From assembly GCA_964409775.1 (NCBI GenBank), contig CAYPEI010000005.1, positions 124,001 to 188,000 of the forward strand: DNA of 64,000 bases, read 5' to 3'. This document shows positions 16,833 through 25,400 of this stretch, piece after piece. The number at the start of each line of letters is the position of its first letter. Position 1 is the stretch's first letter. The translations under genes and the position numbers were made by a program. Below the pieces are notes generated by a model. The model had not been told where the DNA came from. It ran no database searches and saw only the letters and a program-made list of their open reading frames with translations. The DNA is from JAHBXL01 sp964409775. Its GTDB lineage: Bacteria > Planctomycetota > Phycisphaerae > Phycisphaerales > UBA1924.

Positions 16833-17987
16833 GTGTCCATGCCTCCAAACCCCCAAACGCACGATCCGATGCTCGATGCCGAGGCTGCCGACGAGGCGCG
16901 ATATGCGCTCGGGCGGCTCGGCTTCGTCTCCGTCAACACCTGGCTGATCGTCATCAACATCGCCGTGTTTCTGATCGGCAACTCTCCCGTGGGGAGCCGG
17001 CTGCTCGCGGTCCCGTGGGGGGAGTTCTGGGCGCGCTCGTCGACGCCGGAACAGCGCGCCCGCGCCGTCACGGATCCCGGTTCGATCCTTCCCGTTCCCG
17101 GAATGCCGGGAGTCTTCTATCGCCCGCGGGTGGACCCGCAGACCTTCCTGATGGGTCCGGACGGCCGACCCATGCTCAACCTCCGAACCGGCAAGCCCGA
17201 GATGCTCATCGTCGGCGGCGAGCGGTTTACGGAGCGCCCTCTGCTGGATGCGATCGGACACTTCTCAACCGGGAAAGCGTTGAACGACTTTCAGATCTGG
17301 CGGCTGCTGACGTTTCAGTTCCTGCACGCCAACTTCATCCACCTGGCGTTCAACATGCTCGGGCTGTGGTTCATCGGCGGGCTGGTGGAGGAGTATCTAG
17401 GCCGGCGGCGGTACCTGGTCTTCTACCTGCTGTGCGGCGCGGCGGGCGCGCTGATGTACCTGCTTCTGAATCTTCTCGGCTATCTCGTCATCAACTTCGT
17501 GTCGCCGTCGATCGCCGCCCGGGTGCCGGCGATTCTCTTTGACGACATCTACACGCCGCTGGTGGGGGCATCGGCCGGAGTGTTCGGCGTGCTGCTGGCC
17601 TCCGCCCGCATCGCCCCGAGGCAGACGGTGTACGTGATGTTTGTCGTGCCGATGCGTCTGGCGACCGCGGTCTATATCTTCCTGTTCCTCGCCGTCATCA
17701 ACCTCATCGCGGGCGGCTCGAACGCGGGCGGAGATGCGGCGCACGTGGGAGGGGCCATCGCCGGGGCATCGCTCATCCGCAATCCACAGATCCTGCGCGA
17801 CTTCGTTCGCCTGCTCCCGGCACGCCGCGGTGCGACGCCACCGCCGGTCGTTCGCGAGCACCGTTCGCGTGCCGAGGCCGAACTCGATCGGATCCTGGAA
17901 AAGGTCGATCGCGAAGGCACGGAGAGCCTGACGGGTGATGAGCGTCGGTTCCTCCACCGGGCGATACCCTCCCGGCATGGAGGCTGA
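16833..17987 (+). CDS. Rhomboid family intramembrane serine protease
   Basis: Serine protease cleaving transmembrane substrates within the bilayer; 384 residues. The catalytic dyad is visible as GASAGVFG (S247) and DAAHVGGA (H304), with the preceding HANFIHLAFNML contributing the oxyanion-side histidine and asparagine. About six or seven membrane helices are predicted. A long extramembrane insertion at roughly 60-150 separates helix 1 from helix 2. The C-terminal tail ELDRILEKVDREGTESLTGD mirrors the tail of the M50 protease immediately upstream. The GTG at 16833 has GGAG 5 nt before it; ATG 16839 is the alternative. Confidence 0.9.
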   Translation: MSMPPNPQTHDPMLDAEAADEARYALGRLGFVSVNTWLIVINIAVFLIGNSPVGSRLLAVPWGEFWARSSTPEQRARAVTDPGSILPVPGMPGVFYRPRVDPQTFLMGPDGRPMLNLRTGKPEMLIVGGERFTERPLLDAIGHFSTGKALNDFQIWRLLTFQFLHANFIHLAFNMLGLWFIGGLVEEYLGRRRYLVFYLLCGAAGALMYLLLNLLGYLVINFVSPSIAARVPAILFDDIYTPLVGASAGVFGVLLASARIAPRQTVYVMFVVPMRLATAVYIFLFLAVINLIAGGSNAGGDAAHVGGAIAGASLIRNPQILRDFVRLLPARRGATPPPVVREHRSRAEAELDRILEKVDREGTESLTGDERRFLHRAIPSRHGG

Positions 17988-17995
17988 CTCCAGGC

Positions 17996-19294
17996 ATGCC
18001 CGTCTCGCTGTCCATACTCCATCGCTCCGCTCGCTCCGCCGCCCGGCGTGGTCGTGTCTCGACACCCAGCGGGGCGTTCGATACGCCTGCCTTCATGCCG
18101 GTCGGCACTCGCGGCACGGTCAAGGGCATTCTCCCGGGGCTTGTCGCCGCCACCGGCGCACAGATCATCCTGGCGAACACGTATCACCTGCTCCTCCGGC
18201 CCGGGCACGAACTGGTGAGCCGGCGAGGCGGCCTCCACCGCTTTATCTCGTGGAGCGGCCCGATCCTGACGGACTCCGGTGGCTATCAGGCGTATTCGAT
18301 GGCGGACTCAAACAAGGTCACTGACGACGGCGTCAGGTTCAAGTCCATCGTCGATGGCAGCACGGTCGACCTTACCCCGGAGCGGGCGACCCAGGTCCAG
18401 AACGCGCTCGGCGCCGACATCATCATGGCGTTTGACGATTGCCCGCCCGCATCCGTTCCCGAGAGTGTGGCCGACCCGCGGCTGGTCCGTGCTTCGCGCC
18501 GCGATGCCGCGTACGACCATGCCGAACGCCTGCGGATTGCCAACGAACGGACCGTGCGGTGGCTGGATCGCTGCCGCGCAGCCCACCAGCGACCGCATGA
18601 CCAGGCGCTGTTCGGAATCGTGCAAGGGGGGATCGATCTCTCGGCCCGTTCTTGGTCCGCGGAACGGATCTGCGGCATCGATCTCCCCGGGTACGCGATC
18701 GGCGGGGTCGCCGTCGGCGAGAATCCGGACGAAATCGCGCGGGTGGTGCGGCACACCGCGCCGCTCCTGCCCGAATCCAAGCCCCGCTACCTCATGGGCG
18801 TCGGATACGAGCGAGACCTGCTCAACGCGGTGCTCGCGGGGGTGGATATGTTCGACTGCGTGCTGCCCACGCGCAACGGGCGAAACGCGAACGCGTTCAC
18901 CTCGACGGGTCAGATCCGCCTGCGGAACGCCCAATATGCGGAGGACGATGGTCCGATCGAAGCCGGCTGCGACTGCCCCGCCTGTATGCCTTCAACCTAC
19001 GCAGTTTCGGCAGGTTGGGGTGTTTCGGGCCTTGAACGCGCCCATCTCGCCGCCGGAGTAGGGGGGGTGTCGGCAAACTCGATTGGTGACACTACTTTCA
19101 CGCGCGCCTATATTCGCCATCTGTTCTTGGCCGGGGAGATGCTTGGTCCGATCCTTGTGACCTTGCACAACTTACGGCACTTCCAGCGATTCATGGCCGA
19201 CGTCCGAGCGACGATCGTCACAGATGACTGGGAGGGATTGGTGCGCAGGTGGCCGGTCGCTGTCGCGGGCTGGGCCGGCCCGCATTCGGGCTGA
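17996..19294 (+). CDS. tgt: tRNA-guanine transglycosylase with zinc-site insertion
   Basis: Exchanges G34 of GUN-anticodon tRNAs for preQ1 in queuosine synthesis. 432 residues against about 375 in most bacteria. Catalytic features are DSGGYQ with D93, GIVQGG, the loop YAIGGVAVGE, and the nucleophile D287 in MFDCVLPTRNGR. The zinc ligands C325, C327 and C330 (CDCPAC) are followed by about 35 extra residues before FTRAYIRHLF and the ligand H391. The usual spacing after CxCxxC is 25 residues; here it is 60. The insertion is in frame and is flanked by good family sequence. No queuosine synthesis genes are nearby, so the base may be salvaged or made from elsewhere. Confidence 0.93.
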   Translation: MPVSLSILHRSARSAARRGRVSTPSGAFDTPAFMPVGTRGTVKGILPGLVAATGAQIILANTYHLLLRPGHELVSRRGGLHRFISWSGPILTDSGGYQAYSMADSNKVTDDGVRFKSIVDGSTVDLTPERATQVQNALGADIIMAFDDCPPASVPESVADPRLVRASRRDAAYDHAERLRIANERTVRWLDRCRAAHQRPHDQALFGIVQGGIDLSARSWSAERICGIDLPGYAIGGVAVGENPDEIARVVRHTAPLLPESKPRYLMGVGYERDLLNAVLAGVDMFDCVLPTRNGRNANAFTSTGQIRLRNAQYAEDDGPIEAGCDCPACMPSTYAVSAGWGVSGLERAHLAAGVGGVSANSIGDTTFTRAYIRHLFLAGEMLGPILVTLHNLRHFQRFMADVRATIVTDDWEGLVRRWPVAVAGWAGPHSG

Positions 19295-19332
19295 TGGCAA
19301 TGGGCTTGGGGTGAAACGGGGAATCGGAGTGC

Positions 19333-19833
19333 GTGCACGTGTTTGAGACCATGTTCGACAGCGTTCCGACCGCCCTGGCCGTGCAGGATGCATTGTCCAA
19401 CTCGATCGGGGGCGGCACGCCCGCAGGCCCTGCTGCCGGAGGGACGCTTCCGGCCGGGCCAATCCAGCAGCAGGCTCCTCAAAACCCGTTCGGCTCGGCC
19501 CTGCCGTTCATCATCATCGCGGTCTTTTTCATCGGATACATGATGCTCTCGTCGAGTCGCGAGAAGAAGCGTCGGGCGCAACTGCTCGCGTCGATCAAGA
19601 AGGGCGAACGGGTGTTGACCATTGGCGGCATCATCGGAACCGTCGCCGACGTCCGCGATGAAGAAGTCACGCTCCGAATCGACGAGAACTCAAACGTCAA
19701 GATGCGCGTGACCCGATCAGCGATCCAACAGGTGCTCGCGTCTGCCCCGGGCGGGGAGAGCGGTGGTGACTCGGGGGGGGCGGCGGCGCAGGTTGAGGTC
19801 AAGGCCGGGAAGAACGCCAAGGTCGGTGCGTGA
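19333..19833 (+). CDS. yajC: Preprotein translocase auxiliary subunit YajC
   Basis: Single-span membrane protein of the SecDF-YajC accessory complex. The hydrophobic helix LPFIIIAVFFIGYMML is followed by the conserved RREKKRRAQLL-like basic stretch and the small beta domain GERVLTIGGIIGTVADV. The N-terminal 50 residues are a proline/alanine-rich extension, so the protein is longer (about 166) than the usual 90-110. Start choice is uncertain: GTG 19333, GTG 19339 (9 nt after GGAG) or ATG 19351. It lies directly upstream of secDF, supporting the call. Confidence 0.92.
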   Translation: MHVFETMFDSVPTALAVQDALSNSIGGGTPAGPAAGGTLPAGPIQQQAPQNPFGSALPFIIIAVFFIGYMMLSSSREKKRRAQLLASIKKGERVLTIGGIIGTVADVRDEEVTLRIDENSNVKMRVTRSAIQQVLASAPGGESGGDSGGAAAQVEVKAGKNAKVGA

Positions 19834-19934
19834 ACATTGCGGCGGCGCACCTCCGGCGAGCGTGTCGGGCGGCGACGATTCGGATCGACGACAAGGACGG
19901 TCGGGTCAGGGGATGGGACGGACAGGCTTGAACT

Positions 19935-22900
19935 ATGCGGAACCTCGGATCTAGTGCACTGGTCATTCTCGCGTCGATCGCGATCGCCATCTGGGCGATC
20001 TACCCGCCCAGCAAGACGCTCCGTCTTGGCAAGGACCTCGCTGGCGGCGCGACGCTTGTCTACGGCGTGGATGTCAAGCCCGGCGAGACCGACGTCATCG
20101 GACGCGTGGTGGAGGTCATCAAGGAGCGGATCGACCCGAACGGTGTGCTCGAGATCTCCGTGGTCGCCGTGGGGTCGGACCGCATCGAGATCACGATGCC
20201 GCTGCCGACCAATGAGGTGAAGACCCTGCGGGCCCTCTTTGAGGAGACGCTGAAGGACAAGGCGTTTGCCGCAACGGAGGTCTCCACCGAAGAACTGAAC
20301 CGCGTGATGGCCCTGGGGGCTGATGCTCGCGCGGTGCAGATCGCGGCGATCGCGGGCGGCGACAAGGTCCGAGAGGACGCGTTGAATCTCGCGGCCTCGG
20401 CGCATGACCAGTTGCGAGAGGCCCGTCGCAAACTCGACGAAGCGCAGGCGGGTGTCGACAGCCTTCGAAAGCTGATCGATGCACATCTGGCTGGTGGGGG
20501 CGCGAAGGACGATCCGCAGTTTGCGCAGTGGGAGTCGGCGCTTCCGCTTGCGCAACAGGCCGTGTCGGCGCAGATCGCGGTCGCGGCTCCGCTCGAGATC
20601 GACTACGAAGCCAAGCGATCCGCCGCGGCGGCGGGCAGCGTCACGGCGTCGGATGTTCGAAATGCGCTCTCGCTTTCGAATCGAACCGTACGGCTCAAGG
20701 GCAAGGACGGGAAGCCGGTTGAACTCGAAAGTCCGCGGTCGCGCGCGATCCGGACGATCCGCGAGCAGCACCCCGACGAAAACACCGCCCGCGCGATGGA
20801 TACGGCGATTGCCGCGTGGAACCGGTACGAGCAGGAACGGCGCACGCTGGATGACCCGGCCGACCTCATCCGCATCCTCAAGGGCGCGGGCGTCCTGAGT
20901 TTCCGGATCACCATCGGCCCGGGGGAGTACGCCGATGAGCAGGAGGCGAGGAACCAACTCCGCGTTGGTGGTCCCACGCGGTACCGTTCGGCCGATGCCC
21001 GCTGGTTCAAAATCAACAAGATCGAGAGTTGGGTCGACAATGCGGAGGAGTTGACCCGCATCAACGACCCCGGCGCGGGCCCGGGATACTTCGCCGGAAA
21101 GTACCGCGTCGTCGCCGAGTCGTTCCGGGGCGAGTACTACATCCTCTGCTGGGATCGGCGCGGCCTGCGATTGACGCAGGACGACGGAGCGTGGACGGTC
21201 CGCCAGGCGTTCCAGGGCGCGGATAGTTTCGGTCGCCCCGCCATCGACTTCCGGATGGACCCGCTCGGTGCGTCAAAACTCGGTTCGCTGACCGAGAAAA
21301 ATGTCGGCAAGCAGATGGCGGTCCTGCTGGACGACGAGGTCTATACCGCCCCGACGCTCCAGAGTCGTATCTCCGACTCCGGGCAGATCACCGGCAACTT
21401 CTCGCAGACGGAACTCAGTTACATCATCCGCGTGCTGGCCGCGGGCTCGCTCGCGGCGAAACTGACGCCGGATCCCATCAGCCAGAACACGCTTGGGCCT
21501 CAACTCGGCGCGGACAATCTCCAGCGGGGCCTCTACGCCGGCATCATCTCATTCATCGTGACGGCCGGGTTCATGTTCGTGTACTACTTCGGTTGCGGCG
21601 TTGTCGCGGTCATCGCGCTCGTGCTCAACTCCCTTCTGATCCTCGGTGCGATGGCTCTCAACCAGGCCGCGTTTACACTCCCCGGCATCGCCGGCGTGAT
21701 CCTGACTTTCGGCATGGCCGTCGACGCGAACGTGCTGGTCTACGAACGCATGCGTGAGGAGTTCGGCCGCGGCGAGGACCTTCGTACCGCGGTGCGGCTC
21801 GGCTATGAAAAAGCCCTGTCGGCCATCGTCGACGGCAACGTCACGACGCTGATCGTTTGTGTCGTGCTGGGCTTCACCGGCACTCCGGAGATCAAGGGCT
21901 TCGCCCTCACGCTGGGCATCGGCCTGGTGACCACGCTCTTCGCCCAACTCTTCGTGACGCGATGGATCTTCGCGGTGCTGGTCGAGAAGGTCCGCCTTCG
22001 CCGCATGTCCATGCTCCCCATGGCTGTGCCTGCCGTTCAGCGGGCCTTTGACCTGCACGTGGACTGGATGCGAGTGCGCGGCTTCTTCTACGCGATCTCG
22101 TTCCTCTTCGTAGGACTCGGCGTGCTCTTTGTCGTCGTCGAGAGGACGAACCTGCTTGCCTCCGAGTTCCGGGGCGGCACATCCGTGACGATTACGACCA
22201 AGTCCGAGCACGGCAAGACCTTCACGCTCACCCGTGCGCAGGTTGCCGAGAGGGTGAAGAAGATCGCGAGCGATGCTCCAGACCAAAGCCCGCTGCGCGA
22301 GATGTCGACTGCTGAAGTCTCGGTGGTGAACCCGCAGGGTGACGGGGTGACCTCGGACACATTCACCATCAAGACCCTGCTCACCAACGCCGAGGTTGTT
22401 CAGAGTGCGATCATCGGCGCCTTCTCCGACGTGCTGGATGTCCGCGTTCCGGTCAGTTTCGACGGATCTCAGGAAAACGCGGCTGTGGGGAGCGGCACCC
22501 CCGTGTTTGCGCTCGTGGGCAGCACCCTCGGAGAAGCGATTGATCGTCCCTCAGTCACCGATCGAATCCCGACGGGGTTCGTCGGCGGTGTGGCCATCGT
22601 GCTCGCGGACATCAAGCCGCCGCTGCCGCGGGCGGAGATCGAGTCCCGGCTGCGGCAGACCCGGTCCCGCATGGAGTTCGCCGACACCACCGGCCGTCAG
22701 CAGGCAGTGCAGGTGTTGGCAGGCACGGATGCGGCGGTCGTCACCGCGGTGATCATGGTTCAGGATCCTCGAGTCGATCACTTCGAGAACGAACCCCTCT
22801 GGAACCAGCAGGTCCGCGACCGCGAGTGGCAACTGGTTCGCGCCGGGCTGACCGAGACCCAGACGCTTGCCAGCGTGCAGAGCTTTGGTTCGGCGATTGC

Positions 22901-23480
22901 CGCGACGTTCAGAGCGCAGGCCATCACTGCGTTGCTGATCAGTTCGTTGCTCGTCGTGATCTACATCTGGGTGCGATTCGGTTCGATCCGCTACGCGATC
23001 GCGGCAATGGCCACCACGGCCCACGACTGCCTGGTCGCGGTCGGCATGGTCGGCGCGGCCGCGTGGCTCTATGAGACCCACCCCGACCTCGCCTCGAAAC
23101 TGAACCTGCTTCCGTTCAAGATCGACCTGAATGTGATCGCGGCCACCCTGACGATCCTCGGATATTCCTTGAACGACACCGTGGTCGTCATGGACCGCGT
23201 CCGTGAGAACCGCGGCAAACTCCCCTACGCGAGTCGGGCGGTGATCAATGCGTCCATCAACCAGACGCTGAGCCGTACCGTGATTACCGGCGGCACGACG
23301 CTGGTCTCCTGTATCGTGCTGTACGTGCTCGGCGGCGAGGGTGTGCGCGTATTCGCCTACACCATGACGGTGGGAATCGTCGTGGGCACGTTCTCGTCGA
23401 TCGCCGTTGCGTCGCCGCTGGTCTGGTCGCGCAAGACTGACCCGCACGCGGAGCAGGATCCGGCTCTCATCACGGCCTGA
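19935..23480 (+). CDS. secDF: Fused SecD-SecF protein translocase subunit
   Basis: RND-type proton-driven subunit that pulls proteins through SecYEG. SecD occupies about 1-700: an N-terminal helix, KDLAGGATLVYGVDV, and a membrane block with FGMAVDANVLVYERMREEFG (proton-path aspartate). SecF begins near VDWMRVRGFFYAISF and contains SEFRGGTSV and GYSLNDTVVVMDRVRENRGK. At 1,181 residues it exceeds E. coli SecD plus SecF (about 940). The excess is in the periplasmic regions: a coiled-coil-like insert around 135-330 (HDQLREARRKLDEAQAGVDS) and a second in the SecF half. It starts 101 nt after yajC. Confidence 0.95.
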   Translation: MRNLGSSALVILASIAIAIWAIYPPSKTLRLGKDLAGGATLVYGVDVKPGETDVIGRVVEVIKERIDPNGVLEISVVAVGSDRIEITMPLPTNEVKTLRALFEETLKDKAFAATEVSTEELNRVMALGADARAVQIAAIAGGDKVREDALNLAASAHDQLREARRKLDEAQAGVDSLRKLIDAHLAGGGAKDDPQFAQWESALPLAQQAVSAQIAVAAPLEIDYEAKRSAAAAGSVTASDVRNALSLSNRTVRLKGKDGKPVELESPRSRAIRTIREQHPDENTARAMDTAIAAWNRYEQERRTLDDPADLIRILKGAGVLSFRITIGPGEYADEQEARNQLRVGGPTRYRSADARWFKINKIESWVDNAEELTRINDPGAGPGYFAGKYRVVAESFRGEYYILCWDRRGLRLTQDDGAWTVRQAFQGADSFGRPAIDFRMDPLGASKLGSLTEKNVGKQMAVLLDDEVYTAPTLQSRISDSGQITGNFSQTELSYIIRVLAAGSLAAKLTPDPISQNTLGPQLGADNLQRGLYAGIISFIVTAGFMFVYYFGCGVVAVIALVLNSLLILGAMALNQAAFTLPGIAGVILTFGMAVDANVLVYERMREEFGRGEDLRTAVRLGYEKALSAIVDGNVTTLIVCVVLGFTGTPEIKGFALTLGIGLVTTLFAQLFVTRWIFAVLVEKVRLRRMSMLPMAVPAVQRAFDLHVDWMRVRGFFYAISFLFVGLGVLFVVVERTNLLASEFRGGTSVTITTKSEHGKTFTLTRAQVAERVKKIASDAPDQSPLREMSTAEVSVVNPQGDGVTSDTFTIKTLLTNAEVVQSAIIGAFSDVLDVRVPVSFDGSQENAAVGSGTPVFALVGSTLGEAIDRPSVTDRIPTGFVGGVAIVLADIKPPLPRAEIESRLRQTRSRMEFADTTGRQQAVQVLAGTDAAVVTAVIMVQDPRVDHFENEPLWNQQVRDREWQLVRAGLTETQTLASVQSFGSAIAATFRAQAITALLISSLLVVIYIWVRFGSIRYAIAAMATTAHDCLVAVGMVGAAAWLYETHPDLASKLNLLPFKIDLNVIAATLTILGYSLNDTVVVMDRVRENRGKLPYASRAVINASINQTLSRTVITGGTTLVSCIVLYVLGGEGVRVFAYTMTVGIVVGTFSSIAVASPLVWSRKTDPHAEQDPALITA

Positions 23481-23507
23481 ACAAGCCGGCCGGGAAGGAT
23501 GTGAGGG

Positions 23508-24215
23508 ATGGGAGACTCCACCACTCGGGCCTTTGCGTTGCTGGGTCTGGTTGTCGTCGTGTGGGTCTTCGCGTATTGGCTCTACGAGCCGGCTTCCCAG
23601 CGACACGTGTTACTCGACGAACGACCAATCCGCGATGTCGAGCCTCCCGCCCCGGCGCTTCCGGAGCCGCGGTCGCTACCCCCGGTCCCCGGCCGCGAAT
23701 CTGTCGAGGAGCCGGAGCCCCGCATCGAGCCGGCGCCGACGCCCGGTCCGGACGAGATGCTCATCCCCCCTCAGTTCGATGACTACACGGTTCGGCGGGG
23801 TGAGACGCTGCAGGATATCGCCCGACGTGTGTATGGTGATCCAGCGAGGTGGACCGCCATCGCCCGCGCCAATCCTCTGCTCACTCCGAACAAACTCAAG
23901 CCCGGCGTGACGGTGATCCGGCTCCCGCGCGATCCCGACAACATCCAGGGGAAAGTCGTTCGACGCGAGCCGGTGACACCAAGGCCCCCCGAAGCCGCGC
24001 CGCCGCCACCGGCATCGCCGGCACCTGCAACGGGAGGCTGGCGAACCTACACCGTTCAGGAGAGCGACACCCTCTGGGGAATCGCCAAGAAACTCTACGG
24101 CCGTCCCTCGTTGTCCAATCTCATCGCCGAGGCGAACACGGATGTCCTTCCGGATCCCGATCGCCTCCGAGCCGGCATTACGCTGAAGATCCCTCCAGCA
24201 CCGCCCTCCGACTGA
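23508..24215 (+). CDS. Membrane-anchored double LysM protein
   Basis: A 235-residue protein: N-terminal hydrophobic anchor (FALLGLVVVVWVFAYWL), a proline/glutamate-rich linker, and two LysM modules. The first begins YTVRRGETLQDIARRVYGDP at about 92; the second begins YTVQESDTLWGIAKKLYG at about 182. LysM binds N-acetylglucosamine-containing glycans such as peptidoglycan. No catalytic domain is attached, so a scaffolding or cell-wall-tethering role is likely. It follows secDF by 27 nt, with GGATGTGAGGG immediately before the ATG. Confidence 0.88.
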   Translation: MGDSTTRAFALLGLVVVVWVFAYWLYEPASQRHVLLDERPIRDVEPPAPALPEPRSLPPVPGRESVEEPEPRIEPAPTPGPDEMLIPPQFDDYTVRRGETLQDIARRVYGDPARWTAIARANPLLTPNKLKPGVTVIRLPRDPDNIQGKVVRREPVTPRPPEAAPPPPASPAPATGGWRTYTVQESDTLWGIAKKLYGRPSLSNLIAEANTDVLPDPDRLRAGITLKIPPAPPSD

Positions 24216-24382
24216 GCCGGTCGCCCGTGGATCTCGGTTGGGCGGTCGCCCGGCTGCATGGTTCAAACGGACCTGATGGGCTCTGCTCCGAGCACCGGAC
24301 TTTCGCGACGGGTGCCGATCGCCGATCAAAAAGCACCTACACTGCGGCCCAGACCGCACCCAGTCCATGAGGGAGACCATCC

Positions 24383-25357
24383 GTGGCGACGAGCAAGCGA
24401 ATCCTGGTGACCGGCGGGGCCGGCTTCCTCGGCTCCCACCTGTGCGACCGGCTGGTCGGCCAGGGGCACGACGTCATCTGCGTCGATAACTTCTTCACCA
24501 GCCAGAAGGTCAACATCGCGCACCTGCTGGGCAAGCCGAACTTCGAGTTCATTCGCCACGATGTGACGCACCCGCTCTGGCTCGAGGTTGACGAGATCTA
24601 CAACGCCGCCTGCCCGGCAGCGCCGGGGCACTACCAGTACAACCCGATCAAGACGATGAAGACCTCCGTCATGGGGGCGATCAACATGCTCGGCATGGCC
24701 AAGCGGTGCCGCGCGAAGATCCTTCAGTTCTCGACCAGCGAGGTCTACGGCGACCCCGAGGTGCACCCGCAGCCCGAGTCTTATCGCGGCAGCGTCAACC
24801 CCATCGGCCTGCGTGCGTGCTACGACGAGGGCAAGCGCGCCGCCGAGACGCTCTTTTTCGATTACCACCGCTCCAACAGGGTGAACATCCGCGTCGTGCG
24901 CATCTTCAACACCTACGGCCCGAGGATGCATCCCTACGACGGCCGGGTGGTGAGCAACTTCATCCGGCAGGCGCTCGGCGGTCACGACATCACGATCTAC
25001 GGCGACGGCAGCCAGTCGCGGTCGTTCTGCTTTGTTTCGGACCTGGTCGAGGTCATCAACCGCATGATGAACGGGCCCGACGACTTCATCGGCCCGGTGA
25101 ACATCGGCAACCCGGTCGAGTTCACGATGCTCGAACTGGCCCAGCAGGTGATCGAACTCTCCGGCTCCAAGTCGAAGATCATCCACAAGCCCCTGCCCGC
25201 CGATGACCCCACCCAGCGTCAGCCCGACATCACCCTCGCAAAGAAGCACCTCGGCTGGGAGCCGACCGTGCCGCTGCGGGAAGGTCTCAAGAAGACCATC
25301 GAGTGGTTCAGGTCGATCGATCTGACCCAGTACCGCGCGCCCACGCCCAACTACTGA
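24383..25357 (+). CDS. uxs: UDP-glucuronate decarboxylase
   Basis: Short-chain dehydrogenase-type enzyme producing UDP-xylose from UDP-glucuronate, for polysaccharide or glycan synthesis. The Rossmann motif is VTGGAGFLGSHL at 9-20. The substrate-site line ACPAAPGHYQYNPIKT is highly characteristic. The catalytic YxxxK sits in ACYDEGKRAAETL, and RIFNTYGPRM and RSFCFVSDLVE complete the fold. 324 residues is normal. The GTG at 24383 has GGGAG upstream at normal spacing. A TACACT box at 24338 could be its -10, giving a short leader. It converges on the Dcu transporter gene. Confidence 0.92.
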   Translation: MATSKRILVTGGAGFLGSHLCDRLVGQGHDVICVDNFFTSQKVNIAHLLGKPNFEFIRHDVTHPLWLEVDEIYNAACPAAPGHYQYNPIKTMKTSVMGAINMLGMAKRCRAKILQFSTSEVYGDPEVHPQPESYRGSVNPIGLRACYDEGKRAAETLFFDYHRSNRVNIRVVRIFNTYGPRMHPYDGRVVSNFIRQALGGHDITIYGDGSQSRSFCFVSDLVEVINRMMNGPDDFIGPVNIGNPVEFTMLELAQQVIELSGSKSKIIHKPLPADDPTQRQPDITLAKKHLGWEPTVPLREGLKKTIEWFRSIDLTQYRAPTPNY

Positions 25358-25400
25358 TCGTCACGGGCTTGAGCGCATGGGTTTGAAGCGGTGACCGACA

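Noticed and set aside
24219..24256. Direct repeat CGGTCGCCCG before the UDP-glucuronate decarboxylase gene
   Set aside because: Ten bases in GC-rich DNA, two copies only, not aligned with any promoter element.
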